This document shows positions 15,604-23,321 of a stretch of DNA of 32,373 bases, piece by piece (position 1 is the first letter of the stretch; every line of letters starts with the position of its first letter). Source of the DNA: Fusobacterium sp. (GTDB taxonomy: Bacteria; Fusobacteriota; Fusobacteriia; Fusobacteriales; Fusobacteriaceae); NCBI GenBank assembly GCA_020024855.1, contig JAHHTB010000004.1:1-32373 (forward strand). The letters run 5' to 3'. Under the pieces are notes generated by a model. That model had not been told where the DNA came from. It saw only the letters and a program-made list of their open reading frames with translations, and searched no databases. Position numbers and translations under genes: made by a program.

Positions 15604-15629
15604 ACTATCATTCCTTATATTTTTGTATT

Positions 15630-15657
15630 AAAAAACCTCAGATTTTACTCTGAGGTT
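15630..15657 (-). terminator. Terminator of the Abi_2 cassette
   Basis: AACCTCAGA (15634-15642) and TCTGAGGTT (15649-15657) form a perfect nine-base stem around a six-base loop, with a T-run on the minus strand. It begins five bases after the Abi_2 stop codon. The A-rich other flank makes it likely bidirectional. Confidence 0.9.
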
Positions 15658-15661
15658 AAAA

Positions 15662-16564
15662 TTAATTATTTTTCAATATTTCTTCCCAATTTTCTGGAAA
15701 ACCTATACATTTTATATCTATATCTGTTTTAAATTCTTCAAAAATATTTTTTATATCTAAAATTACTCTATTATCCCATTCCTCTTTATCAAGCATTAAA
15801 TGTTTCATAACTAATACATAGTCAAATATTTTATTAGTTGTTATATTACATTCTTTTTTCTTAAGAGGTGTAAATATTACTCTTGAATTATATAATCTAG
15901 TATCATGAGCTAACATATTTCTAAATCTTCTTACAGATTCTATCCAATTTTCCATTTGAGCTTTAGAACAACCATATTCCCTAGCTATAATCTTTTGAAC
16001 CTTAGTATTTAGTAATGAATAAAAATTTTCCAAGTTTCCTAATGTAAAAACTTCTATAGCTACCCATATAGGATAATATCCTTGATAATTTACTTTATGA
16101 TGTTGTATAAATGGTAAATCTTCATTATTTTCTATATTTTTATTAACATATTGGATAAAGGTTGAATGTTTCTTCTTATCATTAAAATCTCTATCATATA
16201 AATAAGAAATATTTCCTTCAGAATAATTATGTGAAAAATGATAAGCTATTGTTGTTTTTAAATTTCTTTCTATCATCTCCATTGCATATAAAAAGATGCT
16301 TCTCAATCTCATATCAAATTTTATTATTCTATAAATATAATTAAAAGTTAAGTTTTCAATATAACAGTCTGTTCCAACTTCTTTAAAATTATATAAATAT
16401 CCAGTAATATAATAATAATTTATCCTTTTTAAAATTTTCTTAGCAAAATCTTCATTTTCAATAATTAAATTTCTATTTTTTAATATTTCTATTTGCTTAT
16501 CAAAAGTTGTAGGTTTTTTTAATTGAGAACTAATAAATTTTATAACATTTTCATTAACGTTCAT
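15662..16564 (-). CDS. Abi_2 family abortive-infection protein (AbiD/AbiF-like, HEPN)
   Basis: This 300-residue protein has the opening K-P-T-T-F-D-K-Q-I-E-I-L (about 17-28), the I-N-Y-Y-Y-I-T-G-Y segment (48-56) and the R-R-F-R-N-M-L-A-H-D-x-R-L-Y-N motif (R215, N216, H220) of Abi_2 proteins. R-N-x3-H is the HEPN ribonuclease signature. Family members cause abortive infection, and AbiF proteins have been proposed as relatives of the Cas13 ancestor working with a structured RNA. The gene has a strong ribosome site (AAGGAGAG), its own consensus promoter, a compact RNA between promoter and start, and its own terminator. It is a self-contained defence cassette inserted between head genes. It probably protects the lysogen from other phages. 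Confidence 0.88.
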   Translation of the reverse strand: MNVNENVIKFISSQLKKPTTFDKQIEILKNRNLIIENEDFAKKILKRINYYYITGYLYNFKEVGTDCYIENLTFNYIYRIIKFDMRLRSIFLYAMEMIERNLKTTIAYHFSHNYSEGNISYLYDRDFNDKKKHSTFIQYVNKNIENNEDLPFIQHHKVNYQGYYPIWVAIEVFTLGNLENFYSLLNTKVQKIIAREYGCSKAQMENWIESVRRFRNMLAHDTRLYNSRVIFTPLKKKECNITTNKIFDYVLVMKHLMLDKEEWDNRVILDIKNIFEEFKTDIDIKCIGFPENWEEILKNN

Positions 16565-16579
16565 TTACTCTCCTTATAT

Positions 16580-16641
16580 AAAAAAACGACTCCAACATGG
16601 GCCACTTGACAATGTCAGAGGTGTGAAGAAGTCTATATCAT
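16580..16641 (-). ncRNA. Candidate structured RNA upstream of the Abi_2 gene
   Basis: Transcription from the promoter at 16648-16676 should begin near 16641 and meets a T7 run at 16586-16580. The 60-odd base transcript can form a closing stem GACUUC (16633-16628) with GGAGUC (16593-16588), and inside it a UGAC-AUU-GUCA hairpin. An alternative pairing of GACAU with AUGUU is also possible. The terminal stem plus T-run resembles a leaky terminator, and the Abi_2 ribosome site follows a few bases later. It contains no ribosome site or open frame. It could be the RNA partner/antitoxin of the HEPN protein or a leader attenuator. Confidence 0.6.
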
Positions 16642-16647
16642 ATTCAT

Positions 16648-16676
16648 ATTATAACTTCTAATTTCAAATTTGTCAA
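16648..16676 (-). promoter_or_regulatory. Consensus sigma70 promoter of the Abi_2 cassette
   Basis: TTGACA (16676-16671) and TATAAT (16653-16648) are separated by exactly 17 bases, a perfect consensus. It lies just downstream of the terminator that ends the MuF transcript. It should be active in the lysogen. Confidence 0.92.
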
Positions 16677-16696
16677 TTTTTTTATTTTTTTTGTAT

Positions 16697-16727
16697 TAAA
16701 AAAGCACCTACATTTCTCTAAGTGCTT
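16697..16727 (-). terminator. Terminator after the MuF toxin/immunity pair
   Basis: AAGCAC (16702-16707) pairs with GTGCTT (16722-16727), with a T-run on the minus strand. It starts ten bases after the small gene's stop. Its sequence resembles the terminator at 9546-9577. Confidence 0.75.
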
Positions 16728-16736
16728 AGTTATAAA

Positions 16737-17042
16737 TTAGAATAAAGTTTCTTCATCCAATAACTTATTATATTCTTCCATTTTTTCTTTCATATAGGGT
16801 TTTGCATTCGAATAGAAGTCCTTTCCATTTTTCAATGATACTTTTAAAGTTTCTATCACGTCTTCAATCTCTTCTTCAGTTAATTGGTTATCAATTATGG
16901 ATAGTCCTCTATCAACTTTTTCTAAATATTCATCATATAATGAATGTTTAAACCTTTTCCCAAACCCTGCTCCATAATGAGTAAATTCAAACGGACTTTC
17001 ATATTCATTATTTTTTAATAAATCTTCTAAATTATTTTCCAT
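16737..17042 (-). CDS. Candidate immunity protein for the MuF toxin
   Basis: This 101-residue acidic, mostly helical, soluble protein starts at an ATG preceded by GAGGAG (17042), eight bases after the MuF stop, and is the last gene before a terminator. I recognise no family. In phage MuF polymorphic toxin systems, the gene directly after the toxin usually encodes its immunity protein, and the small size, acidity and position fit. No head-assembly role is apparent. The assignment is by context only. Confidence 0.5.
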   Translation of the reverse strand: MENNLEDLLKNNEYESPFEFTHYGAGFGKRFKHSLYDEYLEKVDRGLSIIDNQLTEEEIEDVIETLKVSLKNGKDFYSNAKPYMKEKMEEYNKLLDEETLF

Positions 17043-17050
17043 TTTTCTCC

Positions 17051-18838
17051 TCACTTTATTTCTTTAATTATTTTTAAAAATGTTTCATACATATTAGGCA
17101 AATATTTCTTCGTATACTCTAATTCTTTTCCGCCACAAGTTACTGCACTACATATATTAGCCCAAACCTCTGAAGCTGTTTCGTATCTTCTACATAATTC
17201 TTTAACTTGAGCTTGGTTTTTAACAGTAAATCCTAAATTTTTATAAATCTCTTTTAAATCTTTTTCAAGTTTTAATCCTTTTATTGTTTTAGTATATTTT
17301 CTATTATAATAAGCATCACCATGTCCCCAAGGTAAAATACAAGCATCAAATGTTCCAAACATTCCATCTAAAGCATCTTGAATTCCACTACTTGCACTAC
17401 TAAAAAGTAGGTCTTCTTTTATCTCTTTAGTAAGTTTTAATTTTATAAAATTATTTTTATCCTTTATTAAAGCTCCTAAAAATTCATCACTAGAACTCGG
17501 TGTATCTTTAAAAATTTTACGTTTTCTAAAATCAAAATATGAATTTAATGTATCCACTTCTTTATAAGTAAGATTTTTATAAAATTCTCTCTTATCAAAA
17601 TAGTGTCCATACTCATGTGCTAAAATACTATATTTATTAGCTCCATCAGAAATATTTTTTTCTTTTGAATATGAATATTCTATAGTATTAAATGTTGGAT
17701 TATATGCTCCACCATTAATACTTCTTTTAATACTTGATACTTCATCGGAATATTTATAATATAATTCCTTTATTTCTTTATTGGAGTTATTATTAATTAA
17801 TCCCATATAATTAATATAATCTTGTGTTTCCATTGTAGATTCTATTTTTTTGTTTTCTACCTTTATTGTATCATTTTTTTCAGATTCTTTCAATTGTTCA
17901 TACTCTATAACTGGAATAGTTGTACTTCTACAATGAGGATGCATCGGGGGATAATTTACTCCAACCTTAGCTTCTTCTAATTTAAAAATTTTACCATTTA
18001 ATTCTCTACACTGTGGAGAAGTTCTACTGTCTATTTCAGCTAAATATTCATACTCATTAACTCCACTATCCTTATAGCCTTTTTTAGTAGCTTGATTAAG
18101 AGCATAATTAAGTTCTGTCCTAACTAATCTTTCTGTATTTTTCCTATCAGAATTCATTCTAGACATTATCTTATTTGATAGTTCTTTAACTGATATTCCT
18201 TGAATAAAAGATTGAATAATTTCTTCTTTTAATACCTTTCCAAGAGCTGATCTATTATCCCATATTCTTTTAGAAAAATCTGTTCCACTCCAAGGATAAT
18301 TAATCAAATCAAACAAAGTATCTTTATCTAAATAAGCTACTGAACTTTCTACTCCAAAATCTAGTCTTAAATCTCTATAGGAATCTTTATATACATTTTC
18401 TAAAGTTCCTTTAAGCTCTTTTTGTTCTGTACAAGCCTTTCTGTTAAGTTCCATATCTATTTGAACCTTTAAAGTATCTAATCTTGAAATTCTAGATTTC
18501 ATAGCTAAGGTTTCTAGTTCTATTTTTAATCTATTAGCTACTTCATCATCAATTCCTTTAAATTTCTTTATCTCTGCCATATATTCTTCAAGGCTCATTC
18601 TCCACTCTTTAAACTCTGAACTAGTTAAATTTTTTATAGCATCAGCATATGATAATTCTGTTATATCCATATATCTTGCTACAAGGTCATTAATAGATTT
18701 TTGAATCCCTTTTCTTGCATTAATAAGATTTTTATCTAATTCTTTAAGTAATTTATCCCCTTCTTTGTGAACTTTCTTTTCTTGCCTTTCAGCTCTCTTC
18801 TCCCAATATTCTTTACTCTTTGTTATCATCTTTATCAT
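17051..18838 (-). CDS. MuF head protein fused to an HEYGH metallopeptidase toxin domain
   Basis: This 595-residue protein begins like SPP1 gp7/MuF minor head proteins: a helical N-terminal region, then T-E-R-L-V-R-T-E-L-N (235-244), S-R-T-S-P-Q-C-R (271-278), and the closing P-P-M-H-P-H-C-R-S (297-305). Most MuF proteins end soon after this. Here a second domain follows from about 350, with H-E-Y-G-H (408-412), a zincin zinc-binding and catalytic motif, and a possible third ligand in E-T-A-S-E-V-W-A (553-560). MuF proteins are packaged in the capsid and fused domains can be injected as polymorphic toxins. The gene starts at an ATG overlapping the portal end. No strong ribosome site is visible, so translation is probably coupled. 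Confidence 0.82.
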   Translation of the reverse strand: MIKMITKSKEYWEKRAERQEKKVHKEGDKLLKELDKNLINARKGIQKSINDLVARYMDITELSYADAIKNLTSSEFKEWRMSLEEYMAEIKKFKGIDDEVANRLKIELETLAMKSRISRLDTLKVQIDMELNRKACTEQKELKGTLENVYKDSYRDLRLDFGVESSVAYLDKDTLFDLINYPWSGTDFSKRIWDNRSALGKVLKEEIIQSFIQGISVKELSNKIMSRMNSDRKNTERLVRTELNYALNQATKKGYKDSGVNEYEYLAEIDSRTSPQCRELNGKIFKLEEAKVGVNYPPMHPHCRSTTIPVIEYEQLKESEKNDTIKVENKKIESTMETQDYINYMGLINNNSNKEIKELYYKYSDEVSSIKRSINGGAYNPTFNTIEYSYSKEKNISDGANKYSILAHEYGHYFDKREFYKNLTYKEVDTLNSYFDFRKRKIFKDTPSSSDEFLGALIKDKNNFIKLKLTKEIKEDLLFSSASSGIQDALDGMFGTFDACILPWGHGDAYYNRKYTKTIKGLKLEKDLKEIYKNLGFTVKNQAQVKELCRRYETASEVWANICSAVTCGGKELEYTKKYLPNMYETFLKIIKEIK

Positions 18839-20147
18839 CTACTTTATTTTTATTCAATATTCCATAATCATTGTAGATATTATTTTCTTCTGCTTCTGTT
18901 TTAATTTTTTCCATTTCAATTCTAGCATCTTCAACACTAGGAAAAAGAGAGATAAGAGTTTCATCAGAAATAAGTCCTTTTAAATTTTTCATAATCTCTG
19001 ATATTTCTTTTAAATTTCTTGGAAGATTTCTAGTAAATATCTTTTGCAACTCTCTTGGTTTAATATTTAAATTTAAATATTCAATCATAATTTGCAATCT
19101 TTTATTTAAACTATCTTTAAAATACATCTCTTTTTGAGATCCTAATTGCTCAAGAGGAAGTAATTTAAATTCAAGAGCCACTCCAGAAGTATTTCCTGAA
19201 AATTTTTCATCTCCCATATCTGGAGTAAAAGAAAATTTATGAATATCATCATTTATCCTATCTTTTACATTTTGAGAATAAGTATCGTTTACTTGTTTGA
19301 TAAGCCAGTATACTTTTCCATCTTCTGATGTAAGAATAATTTTATCTTTTTTGATATTTTCTATATCTTCATCTTCTGTTCCTTGCATATTCTCGATAAC
19401 TAAATATGCATCCGAAAAATCTGTTAAATCATCTATTGATGTTGATACAGCTGTATCATATGCATCTATATATGAAATAACATTTTCAAAATCTCCCTTT
19501 TGAACTTTATTGTTAAGATATTCTATGATAGGAACTTTATTAAAGCCATGTAGCTTTTTACTAATTGGTTGTCCTGCTTTAGATAATTCTTTTACACTCC
19601 AACTGTCATTTACTGTATAACTATAAGTAGTAACAGTTTTATCATCATAAACTTCTAAAGTAACTTTCTTTTCATTAATAGTTATATCTTCTATATCAAA
19701 CCTTATAGCACCTATTATATTTCTATCAATAGTATTATCTCTGATAACAAAAATATCTCTTGAATCTAAACATTTTTGCTTTAGCTCCTGGAACTCATCT
19801 ATATAGATTAATTCATAAGCCTTTCCAAAGATACTACAATTAAGAGCAAGTTCAAAATTACATTTCTGTTCTTCCTCTGTTGCCAAATATTCTTTTAATT
19901 TTTCAAACTCTTGATTATTTTCTTCAGCTTTGTATGATATATTTTTTCCTAAAAAATAAGCAGTTGCTATTGTTGTAATATAACTTGCATATCCACTTAC
20001 CACTTTAGCATCTGCTTTATTCTCTAATCTATTCTTTTTATTTAAAATATTATGTTTTCCTGTATAATAATCAAATAATCTTTGTAGCCTTGGCAGTTCA
20101 TTTAGCCTGTAACTATCAAATCTTTTTATATAATCTTGTAATGTCAA
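18813..20147 (-). CDS. Portal protein, SPP1 gp6-like
   Basis: This 444-residue protein forms the DNA entry ring of the capsid. The opening (Y-Y-T-G-K-H-N-I-L), followed by V-S-G-Y-A-S-Y-I-T-T-I-A-T-A-Y-F-L-G (about 70-87), is the recognisable start of the SPP1-type portal family. The beta-rich middle and the long C-terminal helical region fit as well. It starts at TTG, supported by AGGGGGTG at proper spacing. It lies directly between TerL and MuF, the standard order. Confidence 0.9.
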   Translation of the reverse strand: MTLQDYIKRFDSYRLNELPRLQRLFDYYTGKHNILNKKNRLENKADAKVVSGYASYITTIATAYFLGKNISYKAEENNQEFEKLKEYLATEEEQKCNFELALNCSIFGKAYELIYIDEFQELKQKCLDSRDIFVIRDNTIDRNIIGAIRFDIEDITINEKKVTLEVYDDKTVTTYSYTVNDSWSVKELSKAGQPISKKLHGFNKVPIIEYLNNKVQKGDFENVISYIDAYDTAVSTSIDDLTDFSDAYLVIENMQGTEDEDIENIKKDKIILTSEDGKVYWLIKQVNDTYSQNVKDRINDDIHKFSFTPDMGDEKFSGNTSGVALEFKLLPLEQLGSQKEMYFKDSLNKRLQIMIEYLNLNIKPRELQKIFTRNLPRNLKEISEIMKNLKGLISDETLISLFPSVEDARIEMEKIKTEAEENNIYNDYGILNKNKVDDKDDNKE

Positions 20148-20158
20148 CTTTGCACCCC

Positions 20159-21439
20159 CTATCTTATATTTAATTTTGATTTATTTATACTTTTAGCACC
20201 TCTACTGTGCATATAATCTTCTAAAGCATATCTCATAGCATCCATAAGATGATTAAAATCATCCACAGGTTTATTTATGACTTTATCAAATTTATCCTTA
20301 TCCCAGCAATAATTACTTATTTCTGTAATAAAATTATTACATCTTGGATGAATAATAATTCTAAAATCTTGAATAAATTGTATCCCTGCATTTATGCTAT
20401 CTTTTCCTTTTTTAGAACCTTTTATTCTGTATATCCCTAAACTCTTTAAATGATCTATACTCTTAGGCTCTGCACTATCAGCAGTTATAACTTCTTTTCT
20501 AAAACCTTTAGATTCTATTTTTTGATAAATAGCTGTATTTTGAAGTGCTTTTTCATATATTTCATCAAAAACATAAAGTTCTTTTTGTTCTAAATCTATT
20601 ATTCCACAAAAAAAAGCTGCTGGATCATTTGTATAACCAAAATCTAATCCAAATACAGCTTGAACATTTCTTCTTTTTAAAATAATCTCTCTCCAATCAA
20701 ATTCTTTTTCTTCCCAATTTTCATATATAAGTCCTTCAGATATTCCCCATTCTCCCAATCCAGCTACTTTATATCTTTTTGGATTTTCTTTTTTCATTCT
20801 CTCAAATAATCTCAAATCGGATTCATCTAAGAACTCATTACAAAGATAATTGGTAGTTTTAGCTAGAATATCATCACAAGGTTCTGCATCAAAAAATCTT
20901 TTCTTTATCCAGTGTCCCTCATTCCAAGGGTTAAGTGTTAAAGTTACCTGTTTAAATAAATTTCCATTTACTTGTCCTCTTATAGACTCATCTAACATAT
21001 TAAAATCTGATTCTTTTGTTATCTCATATGATTCTTCTATCCAACACCAACACAAACTTCCAACATCAACTGTTATAGAAGTTAATTTCATAGGTTCATC
21101 TAATCCTCTGAACAATATTTTTTGTCCAGTTGGTTTATAAATAAGTTCTAAAGGACTTTCTTTATAATCCCAATAGTCATCAACTTGTAATTGTTTAATA
21201 GCCCATCTTAAATCTGTATAAGCACTATCTTTTAAAGTTCTAAATACTTTTCTGACTACAAGCAAATTAGCTCCAGGATATTTCATAAGTCTAAAAATAA
21301 AATTTAAAGCTGTTGTCTTAGATTTTTTAGAAGCTCTTGATCCTTTACATACTCTGTATCTTCCAGTAAAGTTCCAATAATCTTTATAGCCTTTTCCAAT
21401 AAGTTTAGGTAGATTTACTTTTTCAATCTTCGATCTCAT
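20159..21439 (-). CDS. terL: Terminase large subunit (PBSX type)
   Basis: This 426-residue packaging motor and nuclease has a Walker-A-like G-S-R-A-S-K-K-S-K-T (33-42), a Walker B region ending W-I-E-E-S (132-137), and an RNase-H-like nuclease with G-L-D-F-G-Y-T-N-D-P (D266), T-A-D-S-A-E-P (D321) and H-L-M-D-A-M-R-Y (D400). Length and motifs match PBSX-family large terminases. Its ATG overlaps the small subunit gene by 17 bases, so the two are made together. Confidence 0.94.
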   Translation of the reverse strand: MRSKIEKVNLPKLIGKGYKDYWNFTGRYRVCKGSRASKKSKTTALNFIFRLMKYPGANLLVVRKVFRTLKDSAYTDLRWAIKQLQVDDYWDYKESPLELIYKPTGQKILFRGLDEPMKLTSITVDVGSLCWCWIEESYEITKESDFNMLDESIRGQVNGNLFKQVTLTLNPWNEGHWIKKRFFDAEPCDDILAKTTNYLCNEFLDESDLRLFERMKKENPKRYKVAGLGEWGISEGLIYENWEEKEFDWREIILKRRNVQAVFGLDFGYTNDPAAFFCGIIDLEQKELYVFDEIYEKALQNTAIYQKIESKGFRKEVITADSAEPKSIDHLKSLGIYRIKGSKKGKDSINAGIQFIQDFRIIIHPRCNNFITEISNYCWDKDKFDKVINKPVDDFNHLMDAMRYALEDYMHSRGAKSINKSKLNIR

Positions 21440-21866
21440 CTTCTCCCACTATCATTACTGGAACTACTCCCTCTACTTGAACTTTATCAGTAAATAATCT
21501 ATGTCTTTTACCAATAAGTTCAGCAGCTTTTATTCTATCTTTTAAACCTATTTTCTTTTTTATTATTTTAGCCTCAGAACAATAATCTCCAATACTTTCT
21601 ACAACTACTACTTCCTCATCAAGTTCTCCTCTCATAGCTGAGGTTAATAATTGCATCACTTCAGTAGCTGAAGCCACTCTTTTTTCTTCTAATTTTTTCA
21701 ATTTTTCATCAATACATTTTTTTAAGTTAGGTTTAGTTAAGTTTTCACACCCAATAGCTTTAGCAGTTTTTTTACTGTATCCTGCTTTTATAGCTGCTTG
21801 TGTTGCATCTCCTAACTCTACATAATAATCAATAAATCTTTTTTGCTTTTCAGATAATGAAGCCAT
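21423..21866 (-). CDS. terS: Terminase small subunit
   Basis: This 147-residue protein binds the packaging start site and hands DNA to TerL. The N-terminal part is a Terminase_2-type helix-turn-helix: L-S-E-K-Q-K-R-F-I-D-Y-Y, then A-T-Q-A-A-I-K-A-G-Y-S-K-K-T-A (about 21-35). It ends in a short acidic tail. The ATG follows AGGGGGGGTGAT. A terminator and a cargo gene lie upstream, so late transcription must either pass them or start in the 67-base gap, where I see no clear promoter. Confidence 0.92.
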   Translation of the reverse strand: MASLSEKQKRFIDYYVELGDATQAAIKAGYSKKTAKAIGCENLTKPNLKKCIDEKLKKLEEKRVASATEVMQLLTSAMRGELDEEVVVVESIGDYCSEAKIIKKKIGLKDRIKAAELIGKRHRLFTDKVQVEGVVPVMIVGEDEIED

Positions 21867-21894
21867 ACTATTATCACCCCCCCTATTTTTAAAT

Positions 21895-21927
21895 AATAAA
21901 AAAGAGAATTAGACTAACTAATCCTCT
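21895..21927 (-). terminator. Terminator after the 202-residue cargo gene
   Basis: AGAGGATTAG and CTAATTCTCT form a ten-base stem with one G-U pair around a five-base loop, followed by TTTTTTATT on the minus strand. It lies a few bases after the cargo gene stop and before the small terminase gene. Confidence 0.88.
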
Positions 21928-21933
21928 ATAATA

Positions 21934-22542
21934 TTATCTATTATTTAATTTCAAAAATATTTCCCCAGCCTTGCTTAAAACTAATTCACTCATTCCTAAC
22001 ACAGATATTGGTTGCCTTAACATTCCACCCCGATTATCACTTCGTAGACCACCTTGTGGTTTATTTTGTAATAAACCCATTGAAAAAGCTAAAATATCTT
22101 CTTCATTTGAAATTGAATAATTTGATTTTCTTGAAAAACTATTAATATCATAATAACTATAATTTTCTAAAATTTTACAACATCTATAAAAAAGAATAGT
22201 ATCAATTTCTTCATTACAAAGCATTTTAACTAATTTAAAATAATAATCTATTTTATCTTCTGTATCAATTCTATCAACAGCTATAATCACTCTTTCTACA
22301 ACATTCTCATTTTGCAATTTTTTTATGATTTTATTCTTTTCTTCGGGAGAAAGATTAGAAATATTTTTAAAAAATTTTATTAACTTTCTTATTAAATACT
22401 CATCTCTAAAAGTAGAAATTATATCAATAAGTGGATATTTACTTTTTAGTGTTTCCTCTATTAAAATATCCGAGTTTTTTATTATTTCTATACCTTCTTT
22501 AAAAAAGTGTTTTGTTCTTTCTATAATACTTATTTCAAACAA
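21934..22542 (-). CDS. Unknown 202-residue cargo (moron) protein
   Basis: It starts at TTG with AGAGGTGATG upstream and is bracketed by its own promoter (22575-22583) and terminator (21895-21927), so it is expressed separately between the late regulator and the terminase. The protein is almost entirely helical, rich in Ile, Lys and Glu, with no export signal. Segments such as Y-L-I-R-K-L-I-K-F-F-K, S-P-E-E-K-N-K-I-I-K-K-L and R-V-I-I-A-V-D-R-I-D are reminiscent of uncharacterised helical proteins I have seen in bacteria and prophages, but I cannot name the family. The C-terminus has a Gly-rich turn and ends in L-N-N-R. Independent expression and no structural role make a superinfection-immunity or defence role plausible. 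Confidence 0.6.
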   Translation of the reverse strand: MFEISIIERTKHFFKEGIEIIKNSDILIEETLKSKYPLIDIISTFRDEYLIRKLIKFFKNISNLSPEEKNKIIKKLQNENVVERVIIAVDRIDTEDKIDYYFKLVKMLCNEEIDTILFYRCCKILENYSYYDINSFSRKSNYSISNEEDILAFSMGLLQNKPQGGLRSDNRGGMLRQPISVLGMSELVLSKAGEIFLKLNNR

Positions 22543-22574
22543 TTAACATCACCTCTTATAATATTTATATAAAT

Positions 22575-22583
22575 ATTATACCA
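22575..22583 (-). promoter_or_regulatory. Extended -10 promoter of the 202-residue cargo gene
   Basis: TGGTATAAT (22583-22575) is a perfect extended -10 (TGn-TATAAT). The -35 region is poor, as is common with extended -10 promoters. It lies just before the cargo gene and after the terminator at 22602-22634. Confidence 0.7.
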
Positions 22584-22601
22584 CAAAATTAATAAATATC
22601 T

Positions 22602-22634
22602 AAATAAAAAAGAGACAGCTGATATGTCTGTCCC
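22602..22634 (-). terminator. Terminator after the late regulator
   Basis: GGGACAG and CTGTCTC pair with one G-U around a nine-base loop, followed by TTTTTT on the minus strand. It is about 50 bases downstream of the ArpU-like gene and about 30 bases downstream of the extended -10 element at 22661-22669. Confidence 0.8.
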
Positions 22635-22660
22635 TTATAGATGTCATTTTTATATTTTAT

Positions 22661-22669
22661 ATTATATCA
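22661..22669 (-). promoter_or_regulatory. Extended -10 element before the terminator (possible late promoter)
   Basis: TGATATAAT (22669-22661) is another extended -10. Transcripts from it would meet the terminator at 22634-22602 almost at once, a promoter-terminator leader layout known from Q-controlled late operons. The -35 region has no consensus, consistent with an activator-dependent promoter. It lies directly after the gene for the probable late regulator. Inference only. Confidence 0.4.
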
Positions 22670-22687
22670 CTATTTAAATATAACATT

Positions 22688-23101
22688 CTATAACATTTTA
22701 AAATTTTCTAATGCTTTTTTATGTATTCTATGAATATGCATTGTAGAATAACCCATTCTTTCTGCTATTTCTTCCCAAGTTTCATTTAAAATATATCTTG
22801 CTTGAAGTAATAATTTTTCATTAGTACTCTCTAAATTTAAAATTTCAAGATATAAATTAGTTTGAAATTTTTTTAATTCCTCAACTTTCTTTTTTATTAT
22901 CTCTTCAACTTCTATTATTTTGTCTATTCTATCAACCACATTTGAATCATCTTGAAGTAATCCACCATCCAATTTTTCTTTTGAATAATCAATCCCTTTA
23001 ACATTATCCAAGTTTGATCTTAATTCTAGTAAAATATCATTCTGTATTTTAATTTCTTGTCTTATTCTATATCCCTGCTTTAAATATTGTTTTTTAGTCA
23101 T
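22688..23101 (-). CDS. ArpU/DUF1492-type late transcription regulator
   Basis: This 137-residue protein has a helical N-terminal two thirds and a C-terminal sigma70 region 4-like helix-turn-helix: T-W-E-E-I-A-E-R-M-G-Y-S-T-M-H-I-H-R-I-H (about 108-127). Members of this group (ArpU, RinA-like) sit before the terminase genes and are believed to switch on late phage genes. It lies at exactly this boundary. GAGGGG lies upstream of the ATG, overlapping the end of the previous gene. Confidence 0.78.
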   Translation of the reverse strand: MTKKQYLKQGYRIRQEIKIQNDILLELRSNLDNVKGIDYSKEKLDGGLLQDDSNVVDRIDKIIEVEEIIKKKVEELKKFQTNLYLEILNLESTNEKLLLQARYILNETWEEIAERMGYSTMHIHRIHKKALENFKML

Positions 23102-23108
23102 TGCCTAT

Positions 23109-23321
23109 TTACCCCTCTATCCATTTTGCTTTTTCTTTTAGCTCTTCCCTATCATAGACTTCATCAGCACAAAAATTACACATATAAGATTCTGTTTCTA
23201 GTCCTTCAACATTCTTTATTTCTTCTTTAGGTTCTATATTCTTATCTAAAGTACACACTCTATATTTAGTTTTTTGTTTTACTAAAGTATATTCTCCACC
23301 ACAAGCATTACAAATCCACAT
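23109..23321 (-). CDS. Small zinc-ribbon-like protein
   Basis: This 70-residue protein has two CxxC pairs, C-N-A-C near the start and C-N-F-C near residue 50, as in a zinc ribbon or knuckle. The ends are acidic and charged. The start at ATG 23321 is chosen because AAAGGGG is eight bases upstream; an upstream GTG directly abuts that site and is too close. The gene overlaps the RuvC-like gene end by 14 bases. It probably binds DNA or protein in the middle/early operon. No specific family recognised. Confidence 0.65.
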   Translation of the reverse strand: MWICNACGGEYTLVKQKTKYRVCTLDKNIEPKEEIKNVEGLETESYMCNFCADEVYDREELKEKAKWIEG

